NCBI RefSeq assembly: GCF_000473265.1
Contig: NZ_KI421511.1
Coordinates: forward strand, 2,765,560-2,829,559
DNA from: Amycolatopsis thermoflava N1165
GTDB lineage: Bacteria; Actinomycetota; Actinomycetes; Mycobacteriales; Pseudonocardiaceae
Reading direction: 5' to 3'
Length of the DNA: 64,000 nt
The notes under the pieces were generated by a model. That model was not told the DNA's origin. It saw nothing but the letters and a program-made list of their open reading frames with translations, and did not search any database. Shown piece by piece: positions 28,573-39,200 of the stretch. Positions within the stretch are counted from its first letter, which is position 1. Every line of letters begins with the position of its first letter. The translations under genes were made by a program, and so were the position numbers.

Positions 28573-28974
28573 GTGGGAGTGGAGCGCACCGCGGTCGACC
28601 CGTGGACGTGGTCGGCGAAGCTGGGGTACCACCAGGGCGAATTGGTCGCCGGGCACACCCGGACCCTGTTCTGCGCCGGGCAGACCGCGATGAGCGGCGA
28701 CGGAAAACCCCAGCACGCCGGGGACATGGCGAAGCAACTGGCGCTGAGCCTGGACAACCTGGAGGCCGTGCTCGCCGAGGCCGGCATGTCGCTGGCGAAC
28801 CTCGTCCGGCTCAACGTCTACACCACCGACGTCGATCAGCTGTTCCCGCACTACGGCGTGCTCGCGGCGCGGCTGGGCGCGGCCGGCGTCGCCCCGCCCA
28901 CCACGATGCTCGGCGTGACGCGGCTGGCGATCCCTGAGCTGATGGTCGAACTCGAAGGGACCGCGGTCGCCTAG
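28573..28974 (+). CDS. RidA family protein (Rid/YER057c/UK114)
   Basis: 133 residues. [33 protein letters not shown] and [36 protein letters not shown] are the trimeric RidA fold; family members hydrolyse reactive enamine/imine intermediates. The canonical substrate-binding Arg of RidA is not obvious, so it may belong to an Rid subfamily with another role. GTG 28573 follows AAGGGAG; the ATG at 28571 is out of frame. Divergent from the WYL regulator; overlaps rluD by 4 bp at its 3' end. Confidence 0.83.
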   Translation: MGVERTAVDPWTWSAKLGYHQGELVAGHTRTLFCAGQTAMSGDGKPQHAGDMAKQLALSLDNLEAVLAEAGMSLANLVRLNVYTTDVDQLFPHYGVLAARLGAAGVAPPTTMLGVTRLAIPELMVELEGTAVA

Positions 28975-29885
28975 TTCTCCGCGCGCAGCACTTCCAGCGC
29001 GTGCGCCAGATCGTCCGGGTAGGGCGACTCGAACTGGACCCACCGGCCGTCCGCGGGGTGGGCGAACCCGAGGGTGCGGGCGTGCAGCCACTGCCGGGTC
29101 AGACCGAGCTTGCGGGCCAGCACCGGGTCCGCGCCGTAGGTGAGGTCGCCCGCGCACGGGTGCCGCAGCGCCGAGAAGTGCACGCGGATCTGGTGGGTGC
29201 GCCCGGTTTCCAGCTTGACGTCCACCAGCGACGCCGCGCGGAAGGCCTCGATCACCTCGTAGTGCGTCACCGACGGCCGGCCGCCCGCGACCACGGCGAA
29301 CTTGTAGTCGTGCCGCGGGTGCCGGTCGATCGGGGCGTCGATCGTGCCGCGCGTCGGGTCCGGGTGGCCCTGCACGACGGCGTGGTAGCCCTTGTCGACG
29401 GTGCGTTCCTTGAACGCCCGCTTCAGGACGGTGTACGCGTGCTCGCTCTTCGCCACCACCATCACGCCCGTGGTGCCGGCGTCGAGGCGGTGCACGACGC
29501 CCTGGCGCTCCGCCGCGCCGGAGGTCGAGATGCGCAGCCCGGCCGCGGCGAGCCCGCCGACGACCGTGGGCCCGGTCCAGCCGGGGCTCGGGTGCACGGC
29601 GACGCCCACCGGCTTGGACACGACCACGATGTCGTCGTCGTCGTGGAGGATGCGCAGGCCGTCGACCGGTTCGGCGACCACCTCGACCGGGTTGTCCGGG
29701 TCGGGCAGGGTCACCTCGAGCAGCACACCGGCGGAGAGCCGGTCGGACTTGCCTGCCGGGCGGCCGTCGAGCAGGACGTCGCCGGACTCGGCCAGCTCCG
29801 CGACGACCGTGCGGGACAGCCCGAGCAGCTTCGCCAGCCCGGCGTCGACGCGCATGCCGTCGAGCCCGTCCGGGACGGGCAGCAT
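28971..29885 (-). CDS. rluD: 23S rRNA pseudouridine synthase, RluD type
   Basis: 304 residues. An S4 RNA-binding domain at the N terminus ([34 protein letters not shown]) precedes the catalytic domain with the signature [24 protein letters not shown], whose Asp is the nucleophile, and [23 protein letters not shown]. Family members isomerise uridines of helix 69 of 23S rRNA. ATG 29885 is 8 bp past the lspA stop; a TTG at 29897 overlapping that stop is an alternative. It follows lspA as in many actinobacteria. Confidence 0.88.
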   Translation of the reverse strand: MLPVPDGLDGMRVDAGLAKLLGLSRTVVAELAESGDVLLDGRPAGKSDRLSAGVLLEVTLPDPDNPVEVVAEPVDGLRILHDDDDIVVVSKPVGVAVHPSPGWTGPTVVGGLAAAGLRISTSGAAERQGVVHRLDAGTTGVMVVAKSEHAYTVLKRAFKERTVDKGYHAVVQGHPDPTRGTIDAPIDRHPRHDYKFAVVAGGRPSVTHYEVIEAFRAASLVDVKLETGRTHQIRVHFSALRHPCAGDLTYGADPVLARKLGLTRQWLHARTLGFAHPADGRWVQFESPYPDDLAHALEVLRAEN

Positions 29886-29893
29886 CCGGGCGC

Positions 29894-30469
29894 TCAACGC
29901 TTGGCCCTCTTGACCGTGCCGTCGTACTCGCGGCCGAGCAGGGACAGCAGCACGATCAGCACGCCGCCGACGCAGATCGCCGAGTCGGCCACGTTGAAGA
30001 CCGGCCACACGTCCCCGTTGGGCGCGAACAACGACACGAAGTCGACGACGTGGCCGCGCAGCACGCCGGGCGCGCGGAAGACGCGGTCGGCCAGGTTGCC
30101 GAGCGCGCCGGCGAGGATGAGCCCCAGGCCGATCGCCCAGCCCGCCGACCGCAGCCGCTTGGCGAACCAGATGAGCGCGATCACCACCCCGAACGCGACG
30201 ATCGCGAACACCCAGGTCATGCCCGTGACGCCCATGCCGAACGCCGCGAACGGGTTGCGGATCAGCTGCAGGTAGACGAGCCCGCCGAGGACCCGGACCG
30301 GCTCGTGCCCCTCCAGGGTCGCCACGACGACCGACTTGGTCACGACGTCCGCCGCGAACACGACGATCGCGATCACGGCCAGCAGCAGGGCGCGCCGCTT
30401 GGGCGGGGCGGCCTGCTGCTCGTCCGGCACGGTGTCCGGTTCCGGGGAGGGCTGGGGGTCACTGCTCAC
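29894..30469 (-). CDS. lspA: Lipoprotein signal peptidase (signal peptidase II)
   Basis: 191 residues with four membrane helices. Cleaves the signal peptide of prolipoproteins at the lipobox Cys. Both catalytic Asp motifs are visible: [12 protein letters not shown] (GNxxDR) and [13 protein letters not shown] (FNxAD). A 35-residue hydrophilic Pro/Glu-rich N-terminal extension precedes the first helix ([18 protein letters not shown]). Start GTG 30469; the longer upstream frame is Arg/Gly-rich and unlikely. Operon with rluD. Confidence 0.92.
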   Translation of the reverse strand: MSSDPQPSPEPDTVPDEQQAAPPKRRALLLAVIAIVVFAADVVTKSVVVATLEGHEPVRVLGGLVYLQLIRNPFAAFGMGVTGMTWVFAIVAFGVVIALIWFAKRLRSAGWAIGLGLILAGALGNLADRVFRAPGVLRGHVVDFVSLFAPNGDVWPVFNVADSAICVGGVLIVLLSLLGREYDGTVKRAKR

Positions 30470-30680
30470 CCCGCCATTGTCCACGCCTGCCGCGACCGCC
30501 CCGGCGCAGGCCGGGAAACCCGGCCAGCGCGCTGCCTCGCCGCGCGAGGCCGGGCGGGCGAAGGCCACCGTGAGCCCGGGGCGCCTGCCTCCCGCACCAC
30601 CGCGCACGCCGGACTCCCAGCGGCCGCGCGCTCCCTGCCCGCGGCGGCGGTCGCACCGATTTCCCGCAGCCACCCGCCGC

Positions 30681-32003
30681 TCAGCGCAGGAAGTCCGGCA
30701 GCGGCCGCGGGTCCGGGCACGGCGCCCACCGGCCGTCGACCACGCCGTACGTCCACCGCGCGCCCCGCGCGACGATCTGCCGCAACGCGGTCACCAGCCG
30801 GTCGACGTGCTCGGTCGTGGTGCCGAGGCCGAGGCTCACCCGCAGCGCCTGCTGGCCCTCCCCGCCGCTGCGCTCCACCAGCCGCCGCACCGCGATGTGC
30901 GCGCAGAACGCGCCGTCGCGGACGCCGATGCCGTACTCGGCCGACAGGACCGCCGCCACCCAGCCCGGCTCGAACCCGTCGAGCACGAAGCTCACCGTGC
31001 CGACCCGCTCCGCCGCGCCGTCGAACAGGCGCAGCTCCGCCAGCCCCGGCACCGCGGCGAGACCCCGCGTCAGCCGCTCCAGCAGCTCCCGCTCGTGCGC
31101 GGCCACCGCGTCCCACGACGCCGCCAGCTGCTCGCACGCCACGCCCAGCGCGTACACGCCGACGGTGTTGGGCGAACCGGCCTCGTGCCGCTCCACCCCG
31201 CTCTGCCACGCCACCCCGAGACCGTCGCCGTCGCGGCGCACCAGCTTCGTGGCCCCGCCACCGGCCAGGTACGGATCCGCCGCGCGCAGCCAGTCGCCGC
31301 GCCCGATCAGCGCGCCCGCGCCGAACGGCGCGTACAGCTTGTGCCCGGACAGCACCACGTAGTCGACGTCCAGCTCCCGCACCGAGATCGGCCGGTGCGG
31401 GGCGAGCTGGGCGCCGTCCAGCGCGACGCGCGCGCCGTGCCGGCGAGCCACCGCCGCGATCTCCGCCACCGGCAGCAGTTCCCCGGTCACGTTCGACGCA
31501 CCGGTGACGACCACCAGCCGCGGCCCCTCCGGGCACCCCGCCAGCGCACTGTCCACAGCGGACACCGCGGCCAGCCGCGTGTTCGGCAGCGGGATCCGGC
31601 GCACGTTCGGGCCGCGCCAGGGCAGCAGCGCGGCGTGGTGCTCGGTGTCGAACAGGACCACCGACGTGTGCCGCGGCACGCTGCGGGCCAGCAGGTTCAG
31701 CGCGTCGGTGGTGTTGCGGGTGAACACGACCGCGTCCGAGGACCGGGCGCCGACGAACCGGCGCAGCACGTCCCGGGTACGCTCGTAGACCTTTGTGGAC
31801 ACCTGCGAGGCGAACCCGGCCCCGCGGTGCACGCTCGCGTAGTGCGGCAGGAACTCGTCCACCGCGCGGCGCACGTCCTCCAGGCATGGGGCGCTGGCCG
31901 CGTGGTCGAGGTTGGCGTAGTCCAGCTCCCCGCCGGTGACCAGCGGGACGGCCGCGGCGGCGGTGACGGCGGGGGTGGTGACGCGTTCGAGAGCGAGAGT
32001 CAT
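30681..32003 (-). CDS. Cysteine desulfurase-like class V aminotransferase
   Basis: 440 residues, PLP enzyme. LDHAASAPCLEDV at the N terminus, FTRNTTDALNLLARSV, ALDGAQLAPHRPI and LSGHKLYAPFGAGALIGR, where the Lys forms the Schiff base, match the cysteine desulfurase/selenocysteine lyase group. A Cys in GVRDGAFCAHIAVRRL sits where SufS-type enzymes have the catalytic loop Cys (position inferred). A SAM-IV riboswitch leads the gene, so it is repressed when SAM is plentiful. That points to a role in methionine/cysteine or sulfur-transfer metabolism rather than general Fe-S assembly; no suf or isc neighbours are present. Confidence 0.83.
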   Translation of the reverse strand: MTLALERVTTPAVTAAAAVPLVTGGELDYANLDHAASAPCLEDVRRAVDEFLPHYASVHRGAGFASQVSTKVYERTRDVLRRFVGARSSDAVVFTRNTTDALNLLARSVPRHTSVVLFDTEHHAALLPWRGPNVRRIPLPNTRLAAVSAVDSALAGCPEGPRLVVVTGASNVTGELLPVAEIAAVARRHGARVALDGAQLAPHRPISVRELDVDYVVLSGHKLYAPFGAGALIGRGDWLRAADPYLAGGGATKLVRRDGDGLGVAWQSGVERHEAGSPNTVGVYALGVACEQLAASWDAVAAHERELLERLTRGLAAVPGLAELRLFDGAAERVGTVSFVLDGFEPGWVAAVLSAEYGIGVRDGAFCAHIAVRRLVERSGGEGQQALRVSLGLGTTTEHVDRLVTALRQIVARGARWTYGVVDGRWAPCPDPRPLPDFLR

Positions 32004-32070
32004 CGAAAGGCTCCTCGGGTCCAGGGACCCGCCAGGGGGTCCGCGCTTGCCCGCCGCACCTCGCGACGAG

Positions 32071-32152
32071 CCAGGTCCTCACCCGGGGCACCCCACCGCG
32101 GAAGGAGGGTTGCCGGCCAGCGAGCCGGGGCTTGGCGCTGGCACTCATGACC
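32071..32152 (-). ncRNA. SAM-IV riboswitch
   Basis: On the minus strand, starting with GGTCATGAGTGCCAGCG, then AAGCCCCGGCTCGCTGG, CCGGCAACCCTCC, CCGCGGTGGGGTGCC and CCGGGTGAGGACC in order. These are the conserved blocks of the actinobacterial SAM-IV aptamer, including the GGCAACCCTCC core shared with SAM-I. It lies 68 nt before the start of the cysteine-desulfurase-like gene. The expression platform (terminator or ribosome-site masking) is not evident. Confidence 0.85.
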
Positions 32153-32198
32153 TACGCGGACACAGTAACCGATCGCCCCCGCCGCGCGCCAGCGGGTC

Positions 32199-33677
32199 TC
32201 AGGTGCCGGACTCGCCCTTCCAGCGCGCCAGCGGACCGGCCCGGTCCACCGCGCGGATGCGCCGCTCGGCGGCCTCCCGCGCGGACTCGGTGCTCACGAT
32301 CAGGATCTGGTCGCCACGCTGCAGCCGGTCGGTGCGCTGCGGGGTGAAACTGCGGCCGTCGCGGACGATCAGGCTCAGCGACGCCCCGGCGGGCAGCCGC
32401 AGCTCCGACAGGTACACGCCGTGCAGGCGCGAGCCGGGCTGGATCTTGACCTGCAGCAGCTCGGCCTGCAGCTCGTCCAGCGGCGCGGCGTCGACCTCGA
32501 TCTCCTTCGGCTCGGTGTCCGCCTTCAGCCGCAGCACCCGGGCCAGCGGGCCGAGCGTGAGGCCCTGCACCAGGGTGAGCACGATCACCAGCACGAACAC
32601 CGCGTCCACGAGCCGTTGCGCGCCGGGCATCGCGTGGGAGAGCGGGATCATCGCCAGCACGATCGGCACCGCGCCGCGCAACCCCGCCCAGGACAGGAAC
32701 ACCTGCTCGCGCAGCGGCACCTTGAACGGCAGCTGCGACACCAGCACCGACACCGGCCGCGCGAACACCAGCACCACCGCGGCGGCGATCAGGCCCGGCA
32801 CGATCGACTCCAGCAGCCGTTCGGGCGAGGCGAACAGGCCCAGCAACACGAACAACCCGATCTGGGCGAGCCAGCCGAGCCCCTCGGCGAAGGACAGCGT
32901 GTCCGAGCGGTGCGGCAGCCGGGAATTGCCCAGCACGACCGCCGCGACGTACGTGGCGAGCAGCCCGGAGGCGTGCAGCAGCTGCCCGGACGAGTAGGCC
33001 ACCACGCACACCGCGACCGTCGCGAGTGGATAGAGGCCGGTGGCGGGCAGCGCGGCGCGGCGCAGCGCCCACGCCCCGGCCAGGCCGAGCAGCAGCCCGA
33101 GGACGAGGCCCGCGCCGAGTTCGTAGACCACCAGCAGCGGCAGCGACCAGTCGATCCGGGTCCCCTCGGCCAGCACCACGACCGCGATGTAGGCGGGGGC
33201 GTCGTTGATCCCGGACTCCAGTTCCAGCGCCCCGACGATCCGCCGGGGCACGCCGACGCCGCGCAGCACGGAGAACACCGCGGCCGAGTCGGTGGAGGAC
33301 AGCACCGCGCCCCACAGCAGCGCCATCCGCCAGTCCAGGCCGAGCAGCCAGTGCAGGGCGGGCCCCGTGATCGCGATGCTCAGCCCGACCGCCACTGTGG
33401 ACAGTGCCACTCCCTGCCCCAGCGCGGGTTTCACCGCCGACCACCGGGTGGTCAGCCCGCCCTCGGCGAGGATCATGACCAGCGCGGCCAGGCCGAGCGC
33501 CTGGGTGAGGAACGGGTCGGAGAACTGGATGCCGAACCCGGCTTCGCCGAGCAGCACGCCGATCACGAGGTAGAGCAGCAGCGACGGCAGGCCGAGACGG
33601 GTGGAGAAGCGGACCGCGAGCACGGCGGCGAGCAGGACGGCCGAGCCCAGCCCCAGCACGACCGGCAGCTCGCCCAC
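32199..33677 (-). CDS. Cation/proton antiporter (CPA1/NhaP2-like) with C-terminal TrkA_C domain
   Basis: 492 residues. About twelve membrane helices from VVLGLGSAVLLAAVLAVRF; conserved AALVMILAEGGLTTRW, LSSTDSAAVFSVLRG and LELESGINDAPA are the ion-binding blocks of CPA1 antiporters. The C terminus is cytoplasmic: LLQVKIQPGSRLHGVYLSELRLPAGASLSLIVRDG with RGDQILIVST is an RCK/TrkA_C ligand-binding domain of the kind found in K+/H+ antiporters. GTG 33677 follows AGGGGAGG; GTG 33683 is an alternative. The 209 bp upstream hold nothing I can assign. Confidence 0.87.
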   Translation of the reverse strand: MGELPVVLGLGSAVLLAAVLAVRFSTRLGLPSLLLYLVIGVLLGEAGFGIQFSDPFLTQALGLAALVMILAEGGLTTRWSAVKPALGQGVALSTVAVGLSIAITGPALHWLLGLDWRMALLWGAVLSSTDSAAVFSVLRGVGVPRRIVGALELESGINDAPAYIAVVVLAEGTRIDWSLPLLVVYELGAGLVLGLLLGLAGAWALRRAALPATGLYPLATVAVCVVAYSSGQLLHASGLLATYVAAVVLGNSRLPHRSDTLSFAEGLGWLAQIGLFVLLGLFASPERLLESIVPGLIAAAVVLVFARPVSVLVSQLPFKVPLREQVFLSWAGLRGAVPIVLAMIPLSHAMPGAQRLVDAVFVLVIVLTLVQGLTLGPLARVLRLKADTEPKEIEVDAAPLDELQAELLQVKIQPGSRLHGVYLSELRLPAGASLSLIVRDGRSFTPQRTDRLQRGDQILIVSTESAREAAERRIRAVDRAGPLARWKGESGT

Positions 33678-33886
33678 CCGCACCTCCCCTGCCCGGTTTG
33701 TCAGGCATTCAGGATAAGGAGGCGGGGTGACCTGCCGCGCCCCGGTGGGTCCCGCAGCAGCCCGACGGGCTGTCGCGCCCGCGTTTCCCTTCCCCGGCAA
33801 CATGGACGCGGGCGGGTGGATTCGACGGCAGGTGCGCACACGATGACGACGAGTGGCCAGTGCAGCCCCGCAGGAGCACCCAAGCG

Positions 33887-34576
33887 TCAGGCCGCCCCGG
33901 GGCGGTCGGCGGGCAGCTGCGCGCCCAGGAGCGCGAGCGGCTCCCCGGCGGCCTCGGTCACCACCACCGCCCGGTCGGGCCGCCGCACGAACCAGCCCGC
34001 CTCCACCCCGCGCTCGAACAGCGCCGCCGGGAGCGCGCCGCCCAGGTGATCGCGGCGCTCGGTCCAGTCCAGGCACGCCCGCAGCAACGGGCGCCGCCCG
34101 GCCGGGATCGTCACCCCCAGCTCGCCGAGCACCGAACGACCGCGCTCGGTCAGCGCGAGGCCGTCCCCGTCGGACACCAGTCCCGTCCGGATCATGCCGT
34201 CACGCAGGGCCACGCCCACCGTGCCGGCCAGGTGGTCGTAGCAGGTGCGCGCGAACGCCAGCCGCCGCACGCGCAGGGACTCGCGCAAGCCCGAGGCGGA
34301 CCGGTGCCCGGCGTGCTGCGCCAGGTGCTCGATCAGCTCGGCCACCCGCGGGTCGGCGATCCGCACGTAGGCGTGCCGCCCCTGTTTCACCCCCGCCACG
34401 AACCCCGCCTCCTTCAGGCGGCTGACGTGCTCGCTCGCCGTCGACGGCGCGATCCCCGCCGTGCGGGCCAGCTCCCCGACGGTCCACGCCCGCCCGTCGA
34501 GCAGGGCGAGGCACATGGCCGCCCGGCTCGGGTCGGCGAGCACCGCGGCCACCTCGGCCAGTGCGATCGTCTCCAC
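33887..34576 (-). CDS. ArsR-type HTH regulator with C-terminal extension
   Basis: 229 residues, twice the length of a simple ArsR protein. The N-terminal 95 residues are a winged helix (EVAAVLADPSRAAMCLALLDGRAWTVGELARTAGIAPSTASEHVSRLKEAGFV). The rest begins AFARTCYDHLAGTVGVALRDGMI and includes LLRACLDWTERRDHLGGALPAALFERGVEAGWFVRR, a pattern shared with the regulator at 42928-43686. Start GTG 34576. It lies 44 bp downstream of the penicillin-binding protein on the same strand; target unknown. No classical metal-binding Cys pair. Confidence 0.82.
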   Translation of the reverse strand: METIALAEVAAVLADPSRAAMCLALLDGRAWTVGELARTAGIAPSTASEHVSRLKEAGFVAGVKQGRHAYVRIADPRVAELIEHLAQHAGHRSASGLRESLRVRRLAFARTCYDHLAGTVGVALRDGMIRTGLVSDGDGLALTERGRSVLGELGVTIPAGRRPLLRACLDWTERRDHLGGALPAALFERGVEAGWFVRRPDRAVVVTEAAGEPLALLGAQLPADRPGAA

Positions 34577-34620
34577 ACCCGCCACGCTAGTGGCCGCACC
34601 GTTCGGCCGCGGCCGAAACG

Positions 34621-36216
34621 TCAGCTCAGCGCGCCGAGGAAGGCCGAGGACACCGTGACGGCGGGCTTGGAGGAGTCCGACCCGAGCAGCAGCACCGCGA
34701 ACGCCACGTCGTCGCGGTACCCGGCGAACCACCCGTTCGCCCGGCTGCCGTCGCCGAACTGCGCCGTGCCGGTCTTGCCGTACACGACACCGTCGCCGCG
34801 CAGCCCGGTCGCGGTGCCGCCGGTGACGACCTCGCGCATCATCGTCCGCAGCGCGGCGATCACTTCCCGGGACGGCGCCCGGTAGCCGGTGTTCACCGAC
34901 GTCGCCAGCTCCTGCCACAGCCGCGGCGTCACCTCGTCGCCACGGGCGACGGTGGCCGCCATCAGGGCCAGTCCGAACGGGCTCGCCTGCACGGTGCCCT
35001 GCCCGATCGCGGACTCGACCTGCTCGGCGCCGCTGGTGGTGGGGACCACCTTGCCCGCCTCGGTGGTGATGCCCGGGATGGTGAAGTCGGCGTTGAGGCC
35101 GAACCCGCTGGCCGCGTCGGCCAGCGCGTCCGGCGGCAACGTCGAGGCGAGCTGCGCGAAGGTGGTGTTGCACGAGTGCGCGAACGCGGAGTGCAGCGGC
35201 AGCGGCGGGTAGGAGAACTGGTCGTCGTTGGGGATCGTGCGCTGGCCGATGCGCGCGGTGGCCGGGCAGTCGGCGATCGTGTCCGCGGTGGCCGCGCCCG
35301 ACTCCAGCAGCGCCGCCGCCGTGGCGATCTTGAAGGTCGACCCCGGCGCGTACAGGCCGTTCAGCGCCTTCGGCTCGGCCCCGGCCGCCGCGTTCTGCGC
35401 CACCGCGAGCAGGTCGCCGGTGGAGGGCTGGATCGCCACCAGCATCGCCGGGTACGCGGCCGAGTCGACCGCCCGCTGCGCCGCTGCCTGCGTGGGCAGG
35501 CTCAGGGTCGTGGTCAGCGGCGCCACCTCGACGTCGCCCTGGCCGAACAGGGTTTCCTGCACCTCGCCGTCGACATCCGTGGCGACCACCGACCAGCCGC
35601 CCTGCGACCGCCCGGACACCGTCCGCTGCAACGCGGGCACCAGCAGCGGCGCCACCCCCGGCTCCGCCGGCTGCGTGCCCGCCGCCTGCCAGGTCAGGAC
35701 CGGCCTGCCGTTGCGGTCGACCACGGCGTTCTTGCCGGCGCGCGTGCGCACCGCCAGCTGCTGACCGGCCCGCAGCTTCGGGTGCACCACCGCGGGGCTC
35801 CAGTGCACGAGCCAGCGGCCGCCGGCGGCGACCAGGTCGAGGCTGTTGTCGTAGGACCACACCTGCCCGGCCGCGATCGTCCAGCTGACCTGGAACGTCG
35901 CGGTGGCGCGGGTGGCGGCGGGCGTGACCTGGCCCAGCCGCGCCGAAACGGACACCGGGGCCAGGCCGCGGCGGGCGTCGGCGAGCAGCACGCTCGCCGC
36001 GCGCGGGTCGTCGGTCAGCGCCGCCGCCGCGTCGGCGTTGCCCTCGGCGAAGGCGAGCAGGAACCGCGAAGCCACGGTGCCCGAGTCCTCGGCGCCGGAG
36101 CCGCTGGCCTGGGGCTTGTCCGGCGAGGACCCGCCCCACACGACGACAACGGCCACCACGACGATCGCGACGACCGCTGCCGCGCCACCCGCCAGCACCC
36201 ACCCGCGCCAAGTCAC
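34621..36216 (-). CDS. Penicillin-binding transpeptidase with NTF2-like N-terminal domain
   Basis: 531 residues. N-terminal membrane anchor (GWVLAGGAAAVVAIVVVAVVVVW), then an NTF2-like (MecA_N type) domain about residues 45-150 (ASRFLLAFAEGNADAAAALT), a dimerisation domain, and the transpeptidase domain. Active-site motifs are present: S293-T-F-K in YAPGSTFKIATA, SCN in FAHSCNTTF, and KTG in VVYGKTGTAQF. It crosslinks peptidoglycan in the periplasm and lacks a transglycosylase domain. It starts 40 bp after ileS, so it may be read from the ileS transcript. Confidence 0.88.
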   Translation of the reverse strand: MTWRGWVLAGGAAAVVAIVVVAVVVVWGGSSPDKPQASGSGAEDSGTVASRFLLAFAEGNADAAAALTDDPRAASVLLADARRGLAPVSVSARLGQVTPAATRATATFQVSWTIAAGQVWSYDNSLDLVAAGGRWLVHWSPAVVHPKLRAGQQLAVRTRAGKNAVVDRNGRPVLTWQAAGTQPAEPGVAPLLVPALQRTVSGRSQGGWSVVATDVDGEVQETLFGQGDVEVAPLTTTLSLPTQAAAQRAVDSAAYPAMLVAIQPSTGDLLAVAQNAAAGAEPKALNGLYAPGSTFKIATAAALLESGAATADTIADCPATARIGQRTIPNDDQFSYPPLPLHSAFAHSCNTTFAQLASTLPPDALADAASGFGLNADFTIPGITTEAGKVVPTTSGAEQVESAIGQGTVQASPFGLALMAATVARGDEVTPRLWQELATSVNTGYRAPSREVIAALRTMMREVVTGGTATGLRGDGVVYGKTGTAQFGDGSRANGWFAGYRDDVAFAVLLLGSDSSKPAVTVSSAFLGALS

Positions 36217-36256
36217 CGGCGAAACCCCCTGTTGGTGTTTCCCGGTCTGTCGGTGA

Positions 36257-39200
36257 TCAGGAGGCCTTCGTTACCGCCACGGTGATCTTGTCGCCGTCGC
36301 CGACCGCGCCCCCGAAACCGCCGTCCACCTGCCCGTAGGACACCGAGTTCGCCAGGGTCTCGCCCGCCACGAACTCCTCGTGGGCCTTGGCCGCGGCGAC
36401 CACGTCCGCCGGCGCGTCCACGGTGAGCGCGATCCGGTCGGCAACGTCCAGCCCGGCGTCACGGCGCGCCTGCTGCACGACGCGGACCAGGTCGCGCGCC
36501 ACGCCCTCGGCGGCCAGCTCCGGGGTCACCGCGGTGTCAAGCTGCACCAGGCCGGAGCCGCCGGGCAGCTCCGCGGTGGCGCCCTCCTCCTTGGCGACCA
36601 GGCGCCGCTCGTACTCGCCCTCGGCCAGTTCGATGCCGGCGGCCACCACGGCCCCGGACGGCGAGGTGGTCCAGTCGCCCGCCTTGACGGCCTTGATCAC
36701 CTTCTGCACGTCCCGGCCGAGGCGCGGCCCGGCGGCGCGGGCGTTGACCGCGACCTCGAACCGGCCGTGCGCGGCGACGTCCGTGCTGAGCTCGACCGAC
36801 TTGACGTTGACCTCGTCGGCGATGATGTCGGTGAAGTCCGCGAGCGCCTCCGCGTCGTCGGCCGCGATCAGCATCTTCGCCAGCGGCAGCCGCACGCGCA
36901 GCTTGTTCGCCTTCCGCAGCGACAGCGCCGACGAGCACACCTGGCGCACCCGGTCCATCGCCGTCACCAGCGCCGCGTCGGCGGGCAGCTCGTCGACCAG
37001 CGGCCAGTCCTGCAGGTGCACCGACCGGCCGCCGGTGAGCCCGCGCCACACCACCTCGGTGGTCAGCGGCAGCAGCGGCGCCATCGTCCGCGACACGACC
37101 TCCAGCACCGTGTGCAGCGTGTCGATCGCGTCCTGGTCACCGGCCCAGAACCGCTCGCGCGACCGGCGCACGTACCAGTTCGTCAGCACTTCCAGGAAGT
37201 CCCGCGCGGTGGCGCAGGCGCCCGCGACGTCGCAGATGTCCAAAGCGGACTGCACGTCGGTGACCAGCTCACCGGTCTTGGCCAGGATGTAGCGGTCCAG
37301 CACGTGCGTGGAGTCCGTGCGCCACCGGCCTTCCACGCCCTCGGCGTTGGCGTAGAGCGCGAGGAAGTAGTAGGAGTTCCACAGCGGCAGCACGGCCTGG
37401 CGCACCGCGTCACGGATGCCCTTCTCGGTGACGATCAGGTTGCCGCCGCGCAGGATCGGGCTGGCCATCAGGTACCAGCGCATCGCGTCGGAGCCGTCCC
37501 GGTCGAACACCTCGGTCACGTCCGGGTAGTTGCGCAGCGACTTCGACATCTTCTGCCCGTCGGAGCCGAGCACGATGCCGTGCGAGACGCAGGTGCGGAA
37601 CGACGGCCGGTCGAACAGCGCCGTCGCGAGCACGTGCAGCGTGTAGAACCAGCCGCGCGTCTGCCCGATGTACTCGACGATGAAGTCACCCGGGTAGTGG
37701 TGCTCGAACCACTCGGCGTTCTCGAACGGGTAGTGCACCTGCGCGTAGGGCATCGAACCCGAGTCGAACCACACGTCCAGCACCTCGGGCACCCGGCGCA
37801 TGGTGGACTTCCCGGTCGGGTCGTCCGGGTTGGGCCGGGTCAGCTGGTCGATGTGCGGGCGGTGCAGGTCGGTGGGCCGCACGCCGAAGTCGCGCTCCAG
37901 CTCGTCCAGCGAGCCGTACACGTCGATCCGCGGGTACGCCGGGTCGTCGGACATCCACACCGGGATCGGCGTGCCCCAGTAGCGGTTGCGGGAGATCGAC
38001 CAGTCGCGCGCGTTCTCCAGCCACTTGCCGAACTGGCCGTCCTTGACGTGCTCGGGGTACCAGGTGATCTGCTGGTTCAGCTCGACCATGCGGTCCTTGA
38101 ACGCGGTCACCTTGACGAACCACGACGAGACCGCGCGGTAGATCAGCGGGTTCCGGCAGCGCCAGCAGTGCGGGTAGGAGTGCTCGTAGGTCTCGTGCCG
38201 CAGCAGCACCGCGCCCTGCCGGGCCGCGGAACCGGTGCCGTACTTGAGGTCCTTGATGATGTCCGGGTTGGCGTCGAAGACCTGCTGGCCCTCGTAGTCC
38301 GGCACGGTCGAGTCGAAGCGGCCGCGCGCGTCGACCGGGGTGACCGGGGTGATGCCCGCGGCGTCGCCGGCGGCCTTGTCGTCCTCACCGTAGGCCGGGG
38401 CCATGTGCACGATGCCGGTGCCGTCGTCGGTGGTGACGAAGTCCGCCAGCAGCACCTGGTGCGAGTTCTCGTTGCCGAGGAAGTACGGGAACGGCGGCGC
38501 GTACTTCACGCCGGCCAGGTCGGCGCCCCGGTACCGGGCCACCACGGCCGGCTCCTCGCCGAGTTCCTTGGCGTAGGCGGCGACGCGCGGCTCGGCGAGC
38601 AGGAACCGCTTCCCGTCCCGCTCGACCACGACGTAGTCCACGTCCGGGTGCACCGCGACCGCCTGGTTCGACGGCAGGGTCCACGGCGTGGTGGTCCAGA
38701 TCAGCAGGTAGGTGCCGTCCAGGTCGGTGCCGTTGCCCTCGGCGCGGAACCCGACGGTCAGCGCCGGGTCCTGGCGGCTGGCGTAGACGTCGTCGTCCAT
38801 CCGCAGCTCATGGTTGGACAGCGGGGTCTCGTCGCGCCAGCAGTAGGGCAGCACGCGGTAGCCCTTGTAGACCAGGCCCTTGTCCCACAGCTGCTTGAAC
38901 GCCCAGATCACCGACTCCATGAAGGTGACGTCGAGCGTCTTGTAGTCGTGGTCGAAGTCGACCCAGCGGGCCTGGCGGGTGACGTACTCGCGCCACTCGT
39001 TCGTGTAGCGCAGGACGGACTCGCGGCACGCGTCGTTGAACGCGGCGATGCCCATCTCGTCGATCTGCGACTTGTCGGTGATCCCGAGCTGCCGCTCGGC
39101 CTCCAGCTCCGCGGGCAGGCCGTGGGTGTCCCAGCCGAAGCGGCGCTCGACGCGGCGGCCGCGCATGGTCTGGTACCGCGGCACGATGTCCTTGACGTAA

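Noticed and set aside
30618..30708. Possible sixth tail echo: CAGCGGCCGC at 30618 and 30699 downstream of the cysteine-desulfurase-like gene
   Set aside because: Similarity beyond the 10-bp match is patchy and GC-rich sequence makes chance matches likely; not counted among the arrays.
33678..33886. Weak resemblance of this gap to the end of the ArsR-type gene (GACC..CCGGGGCG)
   Set aside because: Only short GC-rich matches; insufficient for a repeat call.
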